The notes: generated by a model not told the origin, from the letters alone. A DNA stretch of 64,000 nucleotides from JAUSIF01 sp036556265 (GCA_036556265.1 DATBJU010000091.1:1-64000); one strand, 5' to 3'; positions 33,278-42,575 are shown, counted from the first letter of the stretch. Numbers and translations: made by a program.

Positions 33278-35971
33278 GTGACCGCCCTCGACAGCTTCAA
33301 GTCGCGCAAGACCCTGCAAGTCGGATCCAAGAGCTACCAATACTACAGCCTGAAGACAGCCGAAGAGCGCGGCCTCAAGGGCGCAGGGAAACTTCCCTTT
33401 TCCCTCAAGGTATTACTGGAAAACCTGATCCGTCACGAGGACGGCCGAACGGTCAAGAAGCAGGATATCAAGGCCGTCGTCGACTGGCTGAATCGGCGAA
33501 GAAGCGACCGCGAGATCGCCTTTCGCCCGGCGCGCGTGCTGATGCAGGACTTCACGGGTGTGCCCGCCGTGGTCGACCTCGCGGCCCTGCGCGACGCGAT
33601 GAAGACGCTGGGCGGCGACCCCAACAAGATCAATCCATTGGTGCCGGTCGATCTGGTCATCGACCACTCGGTGATCGTCGACTATTTCGGCGCCGGCAGC
33701 GCCTTCAAGCGCAACGTCGACATGGAATACAAGCGGAATGGCGAGCGCTACCGCTTCCTCAAGTGGGGCCAGGCGGCCTTCGACAATTTTCGGGTGGTGC
33801 CGCCGGGGACCGGAATCTGCCACCAAGTGAACCTCGAGTACCTCTCGCGTACGGTCTGGACCAAGAGCGAGAAGACGAAGAGCGGTGCCGTCGAGTTCGC
33901 CTTCCCCGACACACTCGTCGGCACCGACAGCCACACCACCATGGTGAATGGGCTTTCCGTGCTCGGCTGGGGTGTCGGCGGCATCGAGGCCGAGGCCGCA
34001 ATGCTCGGTCAGCCGATCTCGATGCTCATTCCCGAGGTCGTCGGCTTCCGTCTCACCGGCAAGCTGCGCGAAGGCGTGACCGCGACGGATCTGGTCCTCA
34101 CCGTGACGGAAATGCTGCGCAAGCACGGTGTCGTTGGCAAGTTCGTCGAGTTCTTCGGCGCCGGCGTGGGTTCGCTCTCCCTCGAAGACCGCGCGACCAT
34201 CGGTAACATGGCGCCGGAGTACGGTGCGACGTGCGGATTCTTCCCGATCGACGATGAGACCTTGCGGTACCTGACCGACACCGGTCGGCCATCCGACCAG
34301 GTCGCGCTGGTTGCCGCCTACGCCAAGGCGCAAGGGCTGTTCCGCACCGCTGCCACGCCGGACCCCACATTCACCGACACGCTCTCGCTCGACTTGAAAG
34401 ACGTTGAGCCGTCGCTCGCCGGCCCCAAGCGTCCGCAGGATCGCGTGCCGCTTTCGGGGGTGAAGGCGGGATTCGCCGATGCGCTCGACAAAGAGTTCCG
34501 CAAGAGCGCGGAGCTCACCCGCCGCTTCGACGTGAAAGGCAAGAAGTACGACCTCGGCCATGGCGACGTCGTGATCGCGGCCATCACATCCTGCACCAAC
34601 ACTTCGAATCCGAACGTGATGATCGCCGCCGGACTGCTTGCGCGCAAAGCGCGGCAGAAGGGCCTCAAGGTGAAGCCCTGGGTGAAGACGTCACTCGCAC
34701 CTGGCTCCCAGGTGGTGGCCGAATATCTCAAGAAGGCGGGCCTTCAGAAGGACCTCGACGCGCTTGGCTTCAATCTCGTCGGCTTCGGCTGCACGACCTG
34801 CATCGGCAATTCAGGCCCGCTTCCCGACGCGATCTCGAAGACGGTGCAAGGCAACGACCTTGTTGCCGCCGCCGTGCTGTCCGGCAATCGCAATTTCGAA
34901 GGCCGCGTCAACGCGGACGTACGCGCGAACTACCTCGCATCGCCTCCGCTAGTCGTCGCCTACGCGCTTGCTGGCTCCATGCAAATCGACCTTGCAAACG
35001 AGCCGATCGGCAAGAGCGCCAACGGCCGCAAGGTCTTCCTCAAGGACATCTGGCCGAGTTCGAAGGAGATCGCGACGTTCGTCAGACGATCCCTTTCAAA
35101 GAAGCTGTTCCAGAAGAAGTACGCGGACGTTTTCAAAGGTGACGCGCATTGGCGCAGCATCCGCGTACCGAAGGGCGACACGTATGCGTGGGATCCGAAA
35201 TCCACGTATGTGCAGAACCCACCCTATTTCGTGCGTATGGGGAAACAGCCCGATGCTGTCGCCGATGTGGTGAACGCCCGCATCCTCGGGCTGTTCCTCG
35301 ATTCCATCACCACCGACCACATTTCACCGGCCGGCTCGATCAAGGCTGCGTCGCCCGCGGGGAAGTACCTGATCGACCACGGCGTGAAGGTCCTCGATTT
35401 CAACCAGTACGGTACGCGACGCGGCAACCACGAAGTCATGATGCGCGGCACGTTCGCCAACATCCGCATCAAGAATCAGATGGTGCCTGGCGTCGAGGGC
35501 GGCGTGACCGTGCATTACCCGTCGGGCGAGCGGCTGTCGATCTACGATGCCGCAATGCGCTACCGCACCGAGCGCGTGCCGCTCGTGGTCTTCGCCGGCA
35601 AGGAGTACGGAACCGGCTCCTCGCGCGATTGGGCGGCGAAGGGAACGAAGCTTCTTGGCGTTCGTGCCGTGATCGCGCAAAGCTTCGAACGAATTCACCG
35701 TTCAAATCTCGTCGGCATGGGCGTGGTGCCGCTCACCTTCGAGGAGGGCACCTCGTGGCAGACCCTCGGCCTCAAGGGTAACGAGTCCGTGACGATCCGC
35801 GGTCTCGCCGGCGAGTTGAAGCCGCGCCAGTCATTGATTGCGGAGATCGCGTTCCCTGACGGCAACGTGAGGCGCGTGTCGCTCACGTGCCGGATCGAGA
35901 CGCTCGACGAACTCGATTACTTCCGGAACGGCGGCATCCTGCCCTACGTGCTGCGTCACCTCGCGGCCTGA
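33278..35971 (+). CDS. acnA: Aconitate hydratase A
   Basis: TCA-cycle aconitase (IRP1-like class), isomerising citrate to isocitrate. The 897-residue protein carries the [4Fe-4S] ligands Cys439 (SCTNTSNPN), Cys505 and Cys508 (GCTTCIGNSGPL). The substrate segments PDTLVGTDSHTTMVNGLSV and GKEYGTGSSRDWAAKGT and the C-terminal swivel domain are also present. The start is most likely GTG at 33278 (MTALDSFKSRKTL by family comparison); an in-frame TTG lies 15 bp earlier. It stands alone between the divergent ccm operon and a DUF1223 gene. Confidence 0.96.
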   Translation: MTALDSFKSRKTLQVGSKSYQYYSLKTAEERGLKGAGKLPFSLKVLLENLIRHEDGRTVKKQDIKAVVDWLNRRRSDREIAFRPARVLMQDFTGVPAVVDLAALRDAMKTLGGDPNKINPLVPVDLVIDHSVIVDYFGAGSAFKRNVDMEYKRNGERYRFLKWGQAAFDNFRVVPPGTGICHQVNLEYLSRTVWTKSEKTKSGAVEFAFPDTLVGTDSHTTMVNGLSVLGWGVGGIEAEAAMLGQPISMLIPEVVGFRLTGKLREGVTATDLVLTVTEMLRKHGVVGKFVEFFGAGVGSLSLEDRATIGNMAPEYGATCGFFPIDDETLRYLTDTGRPSDQVALVAAYAKAQGLFRTAATPDPTFTDTLSLDLKDVEPSLAGPKRPQDRVPLSGVKAGFADALDKEFRKSAELTRRFDVKGKKYDLGHGDVVIAAITSCTNTSNPNVMIAAGLLARKARQKGLKVKPWVKTSLAPGSQVVAEYLKKAGLQKDLDALGFNLVGFGCTTCIGNSGPLPDAISKTVQGNDLVAAAVLSGNRNFEGRVNADVRANYLASPPLVVAYALAGSMQIDLANEPIGKSANGRKVFLKDIWPSSKEIATFVRRSLSKKLFQKKYADVFKGDAHWRSIRVPKGDTYAWDPKSTYVQNPPYFVRMGKQPDAVADVVNARILGLFLDSITTDHISPAGSIKAASPAGKYLIDHGVKVLDFNQYGTRRGNHEVMMRGTFANIRIKNQMVPGVEGGVTVHYPSGERLSIYDAAMRYRTERVPLVVFAGKEYGTGSSRDWAAKGTKLLGVRAVIAQSFERIHRSNLVGMGVVPLTFEEGTSWQTLGLKGNESVTIRGLAGELKPRQSLIAEIAFPDGNVRRVSLTCRIETLDELDYFRNGGILPYVLRHLAA

Positions 35972-36066
35972 AGGAAATGGCCGAAAAGACGCTGCTTTCA
36001 CCCCGAATTGACTTGGCGGTGAAGGCGACCCGGCCCTATTCGTCTTCCGACTGGTTGGAGCGTTGC

Positions 36067-36792
36067 ATGCGGTTTTGGCCTAGCTTGATTTGCGTGCTCG
36101 CCGTCTTCGCCTTCACCGGCGGACCGGCGGCGGCCGGCGACGCGAAGGCCGTCGTGGAGCTGTTTACGAGCCAGGGTTGCTCGTCCTGTCCGCCCGCCGA
36201 CAAGCTGCTCGGTGAGTTCGCGAAGGATGAACAGCTGATCGTGCTGAGCCTTGCGATCGACTACTGGGATTATCTCGGCTGGCGCGACACGCTCGCACTG
36301 CACGCCCACACCAATCGTCAGAAGGGCTACTCCGCCCATCGGGGGGACCGTCACGTCTATACGCCGCAGGTGGTGATCAACGGCGCCGTCGAGACAGTCG
36401 GCAGCAACCGTCATGCGATCGACCTCATCATTGGGAAAATCGAATCCACGAACACGCTCTCGGTGCCGGTCGCGCTCACGCGCAACGGCGCCAATGTCGA
36501 CATCGAGGTCGGTGCCGGCAGCGGCTCGGCGTCGATCTGGATGCTACCTGTAACGAAGCAGGCGCCGGTCACGATCGAGCGCGGCGAGAACCGCGGCAAG
36601 ACAATCACATATCACAACGTCGTCCGTGGCTGGACGCGCGTCGGCGACTGGCGCGGCGCCCCGGTGCGCCTGTCGCTTGCGATCGCCGACATGGCCCAAT
36701 CCGGAGCCGACATGGCGGCTGTTCTCGTGCAATCGGGAACGGTGGAAGCGCCGGGACCGATTCGCGGCGGCGCACTGATCGCGCTGCGATAG
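36067..36792 (+). CDS. DUF1223 exported thioredoxin-like protein
   Basis: A 241-residue DUF1223-family protein. A signal peptide is evident (1-23, LICVLAVFAFTGGPAAA). The N-terminal half is thioredoxin-like, with ELFTSQGCSSCPPAD (Cys38 and Cys41, a CxxC), the conserved YWDYLGWRDTLA and YTPQVVINGAVETVGS with cis-Pro. The function of the family is not established; a redox role in the periplasm is plausible. The ATG at 36067 has GGAG 6 bp upstream. It comes 95 bp after acnA, a pairing I have often seen in alphaproteobacteria. Confidence 0.85.
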   Translation: MRFWPSLICVLAVFAFTGGPAAAGDAKAVVELFTSQGCSSCPPADKLLGEFAKDEQLIVLSLAIDYWDYLGWRDTLALHAHTNRQKGYSAHRGDRHVYTPQVVINGAVETVGSNRHAIDLIIGKIESTNTLSVPVALTRNGANVDIEVGAGSGSASIWMLPVTKQAPVTIERGENRGKTITYHNVVRGWTRVGDWRGAPVRLSLAIADMAQSGADMAAVLVQSGTVEAPGPIRGGALIALR

Positions 36793-37145
36793 CCCGAGGC
36801 GGCACCCATACAAAGATCGGGCCGGCAAAGCCGGCCCGAAAAGCATCTTGGGGATTGAACCGTACGCGGAATCGTAAGGGTCGACCCACGGAAGCCCGGG
36901 GGGCTGGGGGGCTGGGATAAACCGGCGCTTCGCGCAGGTCGACCCGGAGGCTACGAATTAGAAAAATCTCCGACCGCTTGGGCGTGGCAGGGGCTGAATT
37001 CAGGCGAGATTATGATTTTTCCGGTGTCTTCCTAACGTCCCTGTGAAGCGCGCATTCTATTCCCTGAAAACATCAGGACTTGCTCGCGGCCGAGCCCAGC
37101 GCGATCATGACGTTGAGACGACGAAACGCGTGACAAGGAGGCGCC
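36793..37145. other. Intergenic region between DUF1223 and DUF2794 genes
   Basis: 353 bp with no convincing gene. It holds a perfect hairpin after the DUF1223 stop (36819-36837), a G-rich tract (36898-36916) and a more AT-rich stretch at about 36955-37025 (GAAAAATCTCC, GATTATGATTTTTCC) that probably includes the promoter for the DUF2794 gene. Confidence 0.6.
36819..36837 (+). terminator. Hairpin after DUF1223 gene, possible terminator
   Basis: GGGCCGGC (36819-36826), AAA loop, GCCGGCCC (36830-36837); 26 bp after the stop codon. The stem is perfect, but on the plus strand it is followed by GAAAAGCATCTT and not a T-run, so it may act as an mRNA 3' stabiliser instead. Confidence 0.5.
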
Positions 37146-37508
37146 ATGAGCGAACTTGAACCGATAGCGTTTCCGGGGGGCGGCACGCGCAGGCGTCCCC
37201 AACCCCCCGGCCCAAGGGTCACCTTCGAACGTCGCGAGCTCGACAGAATTCTCAATCTTTATGGCCGCAAGGTCGCGGCCGGCGAATGGCGCGACTACGC
37301 CATCCAGTTTCTCAGAGACCGAGCCGTGTTTTCGGTTTTCCGCCGCGCCGCGGAGACGCCGCTTTACCGCATCGTGAAAGATACAAGTCTGGCGCGTCGC
37401 CAAGGCGCGTTTGCGGTGGTCGCGGCCTCCGGACACGTGCTCAGGCGTGGTCACGATCTCGATCGCGTTTTGCGCACGCTCGAGCCAACGCTTCGCGTCG
37501 TCAATTGA
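37146..37508 (+). CDS. DUF2794 domain protein
   Basis: A 120-residue cytoplasmic protein of the DUF2794 family, found mainly in alphaproteobacteria; function unknown. After a Pro/Arg-rich leader (FPGGGTRRRPQPPGP) the domain runs VTFERRELDRILNLYGRKVAAGEWRDYAI-like to FSVFRRAAETPLYRIVKD. A strong AAGGAGG ribosome-binding site lies 6 bp upstream of the ATG. The stop codon is inside a perfect 9-bp hairpin. Confidence 0.85.
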   Translation: MSELEPIAFPGGGTRRRPQPPGPRVTFERRELDRILNLYGRKVAAGEWRDYAIQFLRDRAVFSVFRRAAETPLYRIVKDTSLARRQGAFAVVAASGHVLRRGHDLDRVLRTLEPTLRVVN

Positions 37509-37560
37509 CGACCGCGAATGCGGTCGTCATCCCGGGCGAGCCGAAGGCGAGACCCGGGAT
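37507..37560 (+). repeat. Two adjacent hairpins, second of dispersed-repeat type
   Basis: First hairpin: GACGACCGC (37507-37515), GAAT loop, GCGGTCGTC (37520-37528). Immediately after it, ATCCCGGG (37529-37536) pairs with CCCGGGAT (37553-37560) around CGAGCCGAAGGCGAGA. The phrase CGTCATCCCGGGCGAGC...GAGACCCGGGAT is one I recall as a repeated intergenic element in Hyphomicrobiales genomes. Confidence 0.6.
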
Positions 37561-37581
37561 CGCATCGGGGCGCGCGGAACG

Positions 37582-37619
37582 TACGAAAAAGCAAAGGCCC
37601 CGGCGCGAGCCGGGGCCTT
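37582..37619 (-). terminator. Rho-independent terminator of the Bax-inhibitor-1 gene
   Basis: An 11-bp stem, AAGGCCCCGGC (37594-37604) with GCCGGGGCCTT (37609-37619), and a 4-nt loop. Read on the minus strand it is followed by TGCTTTTTCG, a T-rich tail, and it starts 22 bp after the stop of the minus-strand gene. Confidence 0.8.
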
Positions 37620-37641
37620 GTCGTTCAGCGCCGCTGTGCCG

Positions 37642-38409
37642 TCACTCCTGGCGATTGCCGAAGAGCTGCAGCAGAAACATGAACATGTTCAGGAAGTCGA
37701 GGTACAGGCGAAGCGCGCCCATCACCGCCTTGCGGCCGGCGACGGTCCCGTCATCCGCCACGTAGTACATCTCCTTGATCTGCTGCGTGTCATAAGCGGT
37801 AAGCCCGGCGAACACGAGCACGCCGACCACCGAAATGATCCACTGGAGCATCGACGAGACAAGAAAGATGTTCACGACCATCGCGATCAACAGCCCAATC
37901 ACGCCCATCAGCAAGAAAGAGCGCATCGGCGAGAGATCGGTCTTGGTCGTATAGCCGTAGAGGCTCAGCGCCCCGAACGACGCGGCAGTGATGAAGAACA
38001 CGCGGGTGATGCTCTGCCCGGTGAATACGAGGAAGATCACCGACAGAGACAACCCGACCAGCGCAGCATAGACCCAAAACAAGGCCTGCGCAGCACCGAC
38101 GCTCAGCCGATCGATCCGGAAGCTCAGGAAGAACACCAGCGCAAGCGGCGCGAAGATCACGACCCACTTCAGCGGACTCGCATAGAGCAGCTGCCCGATC
38201 TGGGTGAGCGCGCGTGCACCAGTCGCCGGGTCGACTGCGACGGCGGCCATGAACGTGCCAAGCGCGACCGCGCCGGTAATGGCGAGGCCGACGGTCATGT
38301 AGTTGTAGACCCTCAGCATGTAGGCCCGCAGGCCTTCGTCCACCGCGACCCGGTCGCGAGCGACGGTCGTGCCGTAACGGGCTGCCGGATTGGGGTTGTA
38401 TTCGGACAT
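37642..38409 (-). CDS. Bax inhibitor-1/YccA family membrane protein
   Basis: A 255-residue polytopic protein of the Bax inhibitor-1 (TMBIM) family with seven hydrophobic helices. Conserved segments are RAYMLRVYNYMTVGLAITG, FFITAASFGALSLYGYTTK and AGLTAYDTQQIKEMYY, the last holding the acidic residues linked to calcium/proton leak in BsYetJ. The start at 38409 has GAGAGG upstream. It ends in a good terminator and is likely monocistronic. Its physiological role in this organism is unknown. Confidence 0.9.
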   Translation of the reverse strand: MSEYNPNPAARYGTTVARDRVAVDEGLRAYMLRVYNYMTVGLAITGAVALGTFMAAVAVDPATGARALTQIGQLLYASPLKWVVIFAPLALVFFLSFRIDRLSVGAAQALFWVYAALVGLSLSVIFLVFTGQSITRVFFITAASFGALSLYGYTTKTDLSPMRSFLLMGVIGLLIAMVVNIFLVSSMLQWIISVVGVLVFAGLTAYDTQQIKEMYYVADDGTVAGRKAVMGALRLYLDFLNMFMFLLQLFGNRQE

Positions 38410-38564
38410 CTTTGGACCTCTCTCCTCCCTCAACGACCGCGGTCCCTTGCTAAGGGTGCGTATCGTGGGTTCGCCCGCAAATATGGTGATCACGGATTGT
38501 GGCAGCAAGTGAATTCGCTGCAACCTTGCGTGAAGCGTAAATACGGGGCTTTGTCAGGTCTAAT

Positions 38565-41135
38565 TCACAGGTTTCGCAGGATCCGCGCGGGTTTCTCCCC
38601 GAGTGCCCGCCAGGTCCCGATCAGGCCGAAGGCGACCGTCAGTGCTACCGCGACACCCGCTGCGAGCGCCGCCGCCGAAAAGGCAAAGCTGAAGCGGAAT
38701 CGCATGACCTCCTCCACCACATAGGCCGCGGCAACGCCCCCGGCCGCACTCGCAACGAGCGCGGTGGCAATGCCGAGAATTACGTACTCCAGCCCGTAGG
38801 CGAGCACGAGACGGCCGCGTGTTGCGCCGAGGGTCTTCAGGATCACGGCATCGTATACCCGGCCGTGGTGCCCGGCGGCGAGCGCGCCGGCGAGCACCAG
38901 GACGCTCGCGATTACCGTGATCATGCTCGCACCTCGTATGCCGAGCGTGAGATCGGAGACGATCGCGTTGATCGCCTCGAGCGCCTCCTTGACGCGAACC
39001 GTGGTGACCGCGGGGAACGCGGCCGCGATCTCCTTGAGAAGCACGAGCTCGGTTTGCGCCGTCGCCGTATTCGCGAACGTGAGCGACGCGAGCAGCGAAT
39101 GCGGCGCACCGCGGAACGTATTCGGCGAGAACAACATCACGAAATTGATGCCAAGGCTCTCCCACTCGATCGCCCGGAGATTGGCGATTCTCGCCTCAAA
39201 GGTGCGGCCAAGAACGCTCACCGCGATCGTATCCCCGAGCTTGAGACCAAGCCCGTCAGCCAACCGTTTGTCGAAGGAAACGAGTGGCGGCCCATCGTAA
39301 TCCGCCGACCACCACGTGCCTGCCACAACCCGCGATCCGGGTGGAAGCTGAGCCGCGAAGGTAATGCCCCGGTCAGACTGCAGTACCCACGCGGCGTCCG
39401 GATCGGGGGTCACCTTGTCGACTGGAACATCCTTCAACCTCACGATTCGGCCGCGCAACAGCGGCACCTCATCGAGACGCGCATTCGGCGCCCGGTCGAG
39501 CACGAACTTCGAGAAGCGTTCTGCGTCCGCCGAGGGAATATCGATGAAGAAGAAGCTCGGCGCGCGCTCGGGAAGCGTTGCCGTGAGTTGATTGCGCAGG
39601 TTGCTCTCGATGAGCGCGAGCGTGACGAGCAACGAGAGGCCGAGACCGAGCGAAAGCACCACAGTCGGAGTGAGTGCCCCGGGCCGGTGCACGTTGGCAA
39701 TCGCGAGCTTCAACGGGATCGAACGCGCGCGCGGCAGCCGCCGCGCAAGCCCCATGAGACCGGACGCCAAGGCGCGCAGGACCACGAAGACCGCCGCCGC
39801 CGCAACGACGTAGATCAATGCAACGCGCTGTACCTCCGCGCTCAAAATCGTCAGTGCTACGAGGGTTGCCGCTGCGGCCGCGGCGAGCACGATATAGCGC
39901 CGTCGCGGCATGCGCCGATATGGCTCGACTTCATCGCGGAACAGTGCCGAAACGGGGACGTCGTGCGCACGACCAAGCGGCCACAGCGCAAACACGAGCA
40001 CGACAAGAAATCCGTAGGTGAGCGCGAGCAGAAGCGCGCGCGGATGAATGGCGGGCACGAGGGGAATCGGGATGATCGCCTGGAAACCCCAGGCGACGAG
40101 ATAAGGGAGCGAGAGACCGATCAGCAATCCGATCGCTATGCCGACAAGCGCAATCAGCCCGACTTCAGCGAGATAGATCGCAAATACCGTGCCGCCCGAG
40201 GCGCCAACCGCCTTCAGCGTCGCCATGGCGCCGCGCTTGCGATCGAGATAGTGCTTGACTGCGTTCGCCACGCCGACGCCGCCGACGAGGAGCGCCGTCA
40301 GTCCCACGAGCGTCAGGAACTCTGCGAAGCGGCGCACATTGTCCTCGAGCCGGGGCGCTGCACCGGCCCGCGTGCGCATCTCCCAGCCGGCGTCCGGGAA
40401 ACGCGCGCGGGCTTCGCTCGTCACATTCGCCAGCGATGCGTCGGAGCGATCAGCGAGACGAACCCGATAGGTCCAGCGCACGACGCTGCCCGGCTGCAGC
40501 AACCCGGTGGCGCGCAGTCCTTCATCCGAGAGCAGAAGCCGCGGAGCTAGTCCCATGCCAAGGGCGAGCTTGTCCGGTTCCACTGCAAGCCCACCGGCGA
40601 TTCGCACCTGCGCATCGCCGATGCGGATCGTCTCGCCCTGCGCAACGCCGAGCCGTACCAGCAGCGCTTCATCAGCGAGCGCGCCGTACGTGTCGCCGCG
40701 CCGCGAAAGCGCGTCGCTGAGGCTCATGGCAGGGTTGACCGTGACCGCCCCCGCAAGCGGGTAGAGACCGTCCACCGCCTTCAGCTCGACGAGGGCCGCG
40801 TCGCCATCCTCCGCCCGCGCCATCGCCCGCATGGTGGCGATGCGCGAGACCTGCCCGCGCCCTTCGAGGAAGGCCCGCTCATCGGCCGTCGCCTCGCGCA
40901 ACGCCAGCGAGAACGCAATATCGCCGCCCAGAATGACCGCGCCCTCGCGGGCGAGGCCGTCAGATAGCGAGCGCGCGAGCGAGCCGACGCCGGCGATGGC
41001 GGCAACGCCAAGCGCGAGACATGAGAGGAAGACCCCGAAGCCGCGCACACCACCGCGCAGCTCGCGCAGGGCAAGCCGCAGCACGATGACGAGCCGCCAC
41101 CAGAACGTCGAGCGCGCTGGAACGAACGCGCTCAT
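38565..41135 (-). CDS. FtsX-type ABC transporter permease (YbbP-like)
   Basis: An 856-residue permease with two FtsX domains. An N-terminal helix (about 14-48) precedes a large periplasmic domain; four-helix FtsX cores lie at about 265-400 and 740-856, with further helices at 410-500. It resembles E. coli YbbP, whose ATPase partner YbbA is encoded next to the esterase TesA; here the same neighbours occur. The likely role is mechanotransmission or lipid/lipoprotein-related work across the periplasm; the substrate is unproven. Its start overlaps the ATPase stop by 4 bp. Confidence 0.88.
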   Translation of the reverse strand: MSAFVPARSTFWWRLVIVLRLALRELRGGVRGFGVFLSCLALGVAAIAGVGSLARSLSDGLAREGAVILGGDIAFSLALREATADERAFLEGRGQVSRIATMRAMARAEDGDAALVELKAVDGLYPLAGAVTVNPAMSLSDALSRRGDTYGALADEALLVRLGVAQGETIRIGDAQVRIAGGLAVEPDKLALGMGLAPRLLLSDEGLRATGLLQPGSVVRWTYRVRLADRSDASLANVTSEARARFPDAGWEMRTRAGAAPRLEDNVRRFAEFLTLVGLTALLVGGVGVANAVKHYLDRKRGAMATLKAVGASGGTVFAIYLAEVGLIALVGIAIGLLIGLSLPYLVAWGFQAIIPIPLVPAIHPRALLLALTYGFLVVLVFALWPLGRAHDVPVSALFRDEVEPYRRMPRRRYIVLAAAAAATLVALTILSAEVQRVALIYVVAAAAVFVVLRALASGLMGLARRLPRARSIPLKLAIANVHRPGALTPTVVLSLGLGLSLLVTLALIESNLRNQLTATLPERAPSFFFIDIPSADAERFSKFVLDRAPNARLDEVPLLRGRIVRLKDVPVDKVTPDPDAAWVLQSDRGITFAAQLPPGSRVVAGTWWSADYDGPPLVSFDKRLADGLGLKLGDTIAVSVLGRTFEARIANLRAIEWESLGINFVMLFSPNTFRGAPHSLLASLTFANTATAQTELVLLKEIAAAFPAVTTVRVKEALEAINAIVSDLTLGIRGASMITVIASVLVLAGALAAGHHGRVYDAVILKTLGATRGRLVLAYGLEYVILGIATALVASAAGGVAAAYVVEEVMRFRFSFAFSAAALAAGVAVALTVAFGLIGTWRALGEKPARILRNL

Positions 41136-41866
41136 GCGCGGCTGGCCTTTGCGTCGGCGCGCGCGGATGCTGCCTCGACGATGCCAGAATGCATGCGAAT
41201 GACCCGGTCGCAGCGCCGGGTGAGCGCCGGATCGTGGGTGACGATGACCAGCGTCGAGCCGCGCTGGGCACGGATCGTGAACAGGAGATCCATAATCTCC
41301 TTGCCTGTCGCCTCGTCCAGGTTGCCGGTCGGCTCGTCGGCGAGCACGAGCGCCGGATCCGGCGCGAGCGCGCGGGCGAGCGCAACGCGCTGCTGCTCGC
41401 CCCCCGAGAGCTGCGCGGGATAGTGCTCGAGCCGTTCACCAAGCCCGACGCTCGCGAGTTCTTCGCGCGCGCGAACGATCGCGTCCTCCCGTCCAGCGAG
41501 CTCGAGCGGCACGGCCACGTTTTCCAGCGCCGTCATTGTGGGAATGAGATGGAACGACTGGAACACGATGCCGACAGCGCGGCCGCGAAAGCGCGCAAGC
41601 GCATCCTCGTCGAGCCGCACGAGGTCCTCGCCTGCGACGACGACGCGGCCCTCGTTCGGCCGCTCCAGTCCAGCCATCACCATGAGGAGCGTCGATTTGC
41701 CCGAGCCGGAGGGCCCCACCAGTCCGACCGCCTCACCGCGCGCAATTTGAAGCGACACGTGCTTGAGGATATGTACCCGAGCGGCGCCGGAGCCCAGTGA
41801 AAGATCCACGCCCTCAATGCGCACGGCGGGTTGATCGAGGCGGCGCTTCGTCGAGGATTGGTCCAT
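41132..41866 (-). CDS. ABC transporter ATP-binding protein (YbbA-like, LolD/MacB family)
   Basis: A 244-residue ATPase partnering the downstream FtsX-type permease. Walker A GPSGSGKST (51-59), signature LSGGEQQRVALARAL and Walker B PALVLADEPTGNLD, all in the LolD/FtsE/MacB pattern. The ATG at 41866 was chosen (MDQSSTKRRL); a GTG at 41884 is in frame. The ATG shares the sequence CATG with the start of the divergent tesA-like gene, so one of the two starts may need revision, or the two leaders overlap. Confidence 0.9.
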   Translation of the reverse strand: MDQSSTKRRLDQPAVRIEGVDLSLGSGAARVHILKHVSLQIARGEAVGLVGPSGSGKSTLLMVMAGLERPNEGRVVVAGEDLVRLDEDALARFRGRAVGIVFQSFHLIPTMTALENVAVPLELAGREDAIVRAREELASVGLGERLEHYPAQLSGGEQQRVALARALAPDPALVLADEPTGNLDEATGKEIMDLLFTIRAQRGSTLVIVTHDPALTRRCDRVIRMHSGIVEAASARADAKASRA

Positions 41867-42572
41867 GCGTTCGGTCCGTAGCACACGTCACGGCGGCCTG
41901 CCGGGCTCCGTCAGAATTGCGGCGCCGTCGCGACGCGCCACACTCCTAGCATTGCTGACCGCCCTGTGCGCTCACTTTGGCTCGATCCCGCTCGCGGCGG
42001 AGCCGCTCCATATCGTTGCGTTCGGCGATAGCCTGATGGCCGGGCACGGTCTCGCCGAAACCGACGCCTTCCCCGCGAAGCTTGAGGCGGCGCTCAAGAC
42101 CAAGGGACACGACGTGCGTATTTCCAATGCCGGTGTGTCCGGCGACACGGCGAGCGGGGGTCTTGCGCGACTTGATTGGTCGGTGCCCGACCGTGTCGAT
42201 GCGGTGATTCTCGAGCTCGGCGCGAACGACGCGTTGCGCGCCCTCGACCCCGCGATCACACGCAAGTCGCTCGACGCGATCATCCGCCGCCTCAAGGAGC
42301 GGCGCATCGAAGTGCTGCTAGCGGGCATGCAGGCGCCGCGCAACCTAGGCGCGGAATACGTCGCAGCCTTCGACCGCATCTATCCCGACCTCGCAAAGGC
42401 GCACGACATTCTCCTTTACCCGTTCTTCCTCGATGGCGTCGCAACAGATACCGGGCTCAACCAGCGCGACGGCCTTCATCCCACCGTCGCCGGCATCGAT
42501 GTAATCGTGGCGCGCATTTTGCCTGCGGTAGAGCAATTGATCGCGCGCGTGCGCGCGAACCGAAAGGGCTGA
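41865..42572 (+). CDS. tesA: GDSL arylesterase/acyl-CoA thioesterase TesA-like
   Basis: A 235-residue SGNH hydrolase, probably periplasmic multifunctional esterase/lysophospholipase/thioesterase I. Catalytic blocks: Ser56 in FGDSLMAG, GVSGDTASGG, Asn121 in LGANDALR, and Asp202/His205 in RDGLHPTV. A signal peptide runs to about residue 45 (LLALLTALCAHFGSIPLAA), but its n-region is long (about 25 residues), hinting that the real start may be later than 41865. It is divergent from the ABC ATPase gene, like tesA-ybbA in E. coli. thpR begins 3 bp after its stop. Confidence 0.9.
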   Translation: MRSVRSTRHGGLPGSVRIAAPSRRATLLALLTALCAHFGSIPLAAEPLHIVAFGDSLMAGHGLAETDAFPAKLEAALKTKGHDVRISNAGVSGDTASGGLARLDWSVPDRVDAVILELGANDALRALDPAITRKSLDAIIRRLKERRIEVLLAGMQAPRNLGAEYVAAFDRIYPDLAKAHDILLYPFFLDGVATDTGLNQRDGLHPTVAGIDVIVARILPAVEQLIARVRANRKG

Positions 42573-42575
42573 GCC

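Noticed and set aside
38865..40550. 561-codon open frame opposite the FtsX permease
   Set aside because: Low-complexity Arg/His/Glu composition typical of antisense frames in GC-rich DNA; the permease frame carries clear helices.
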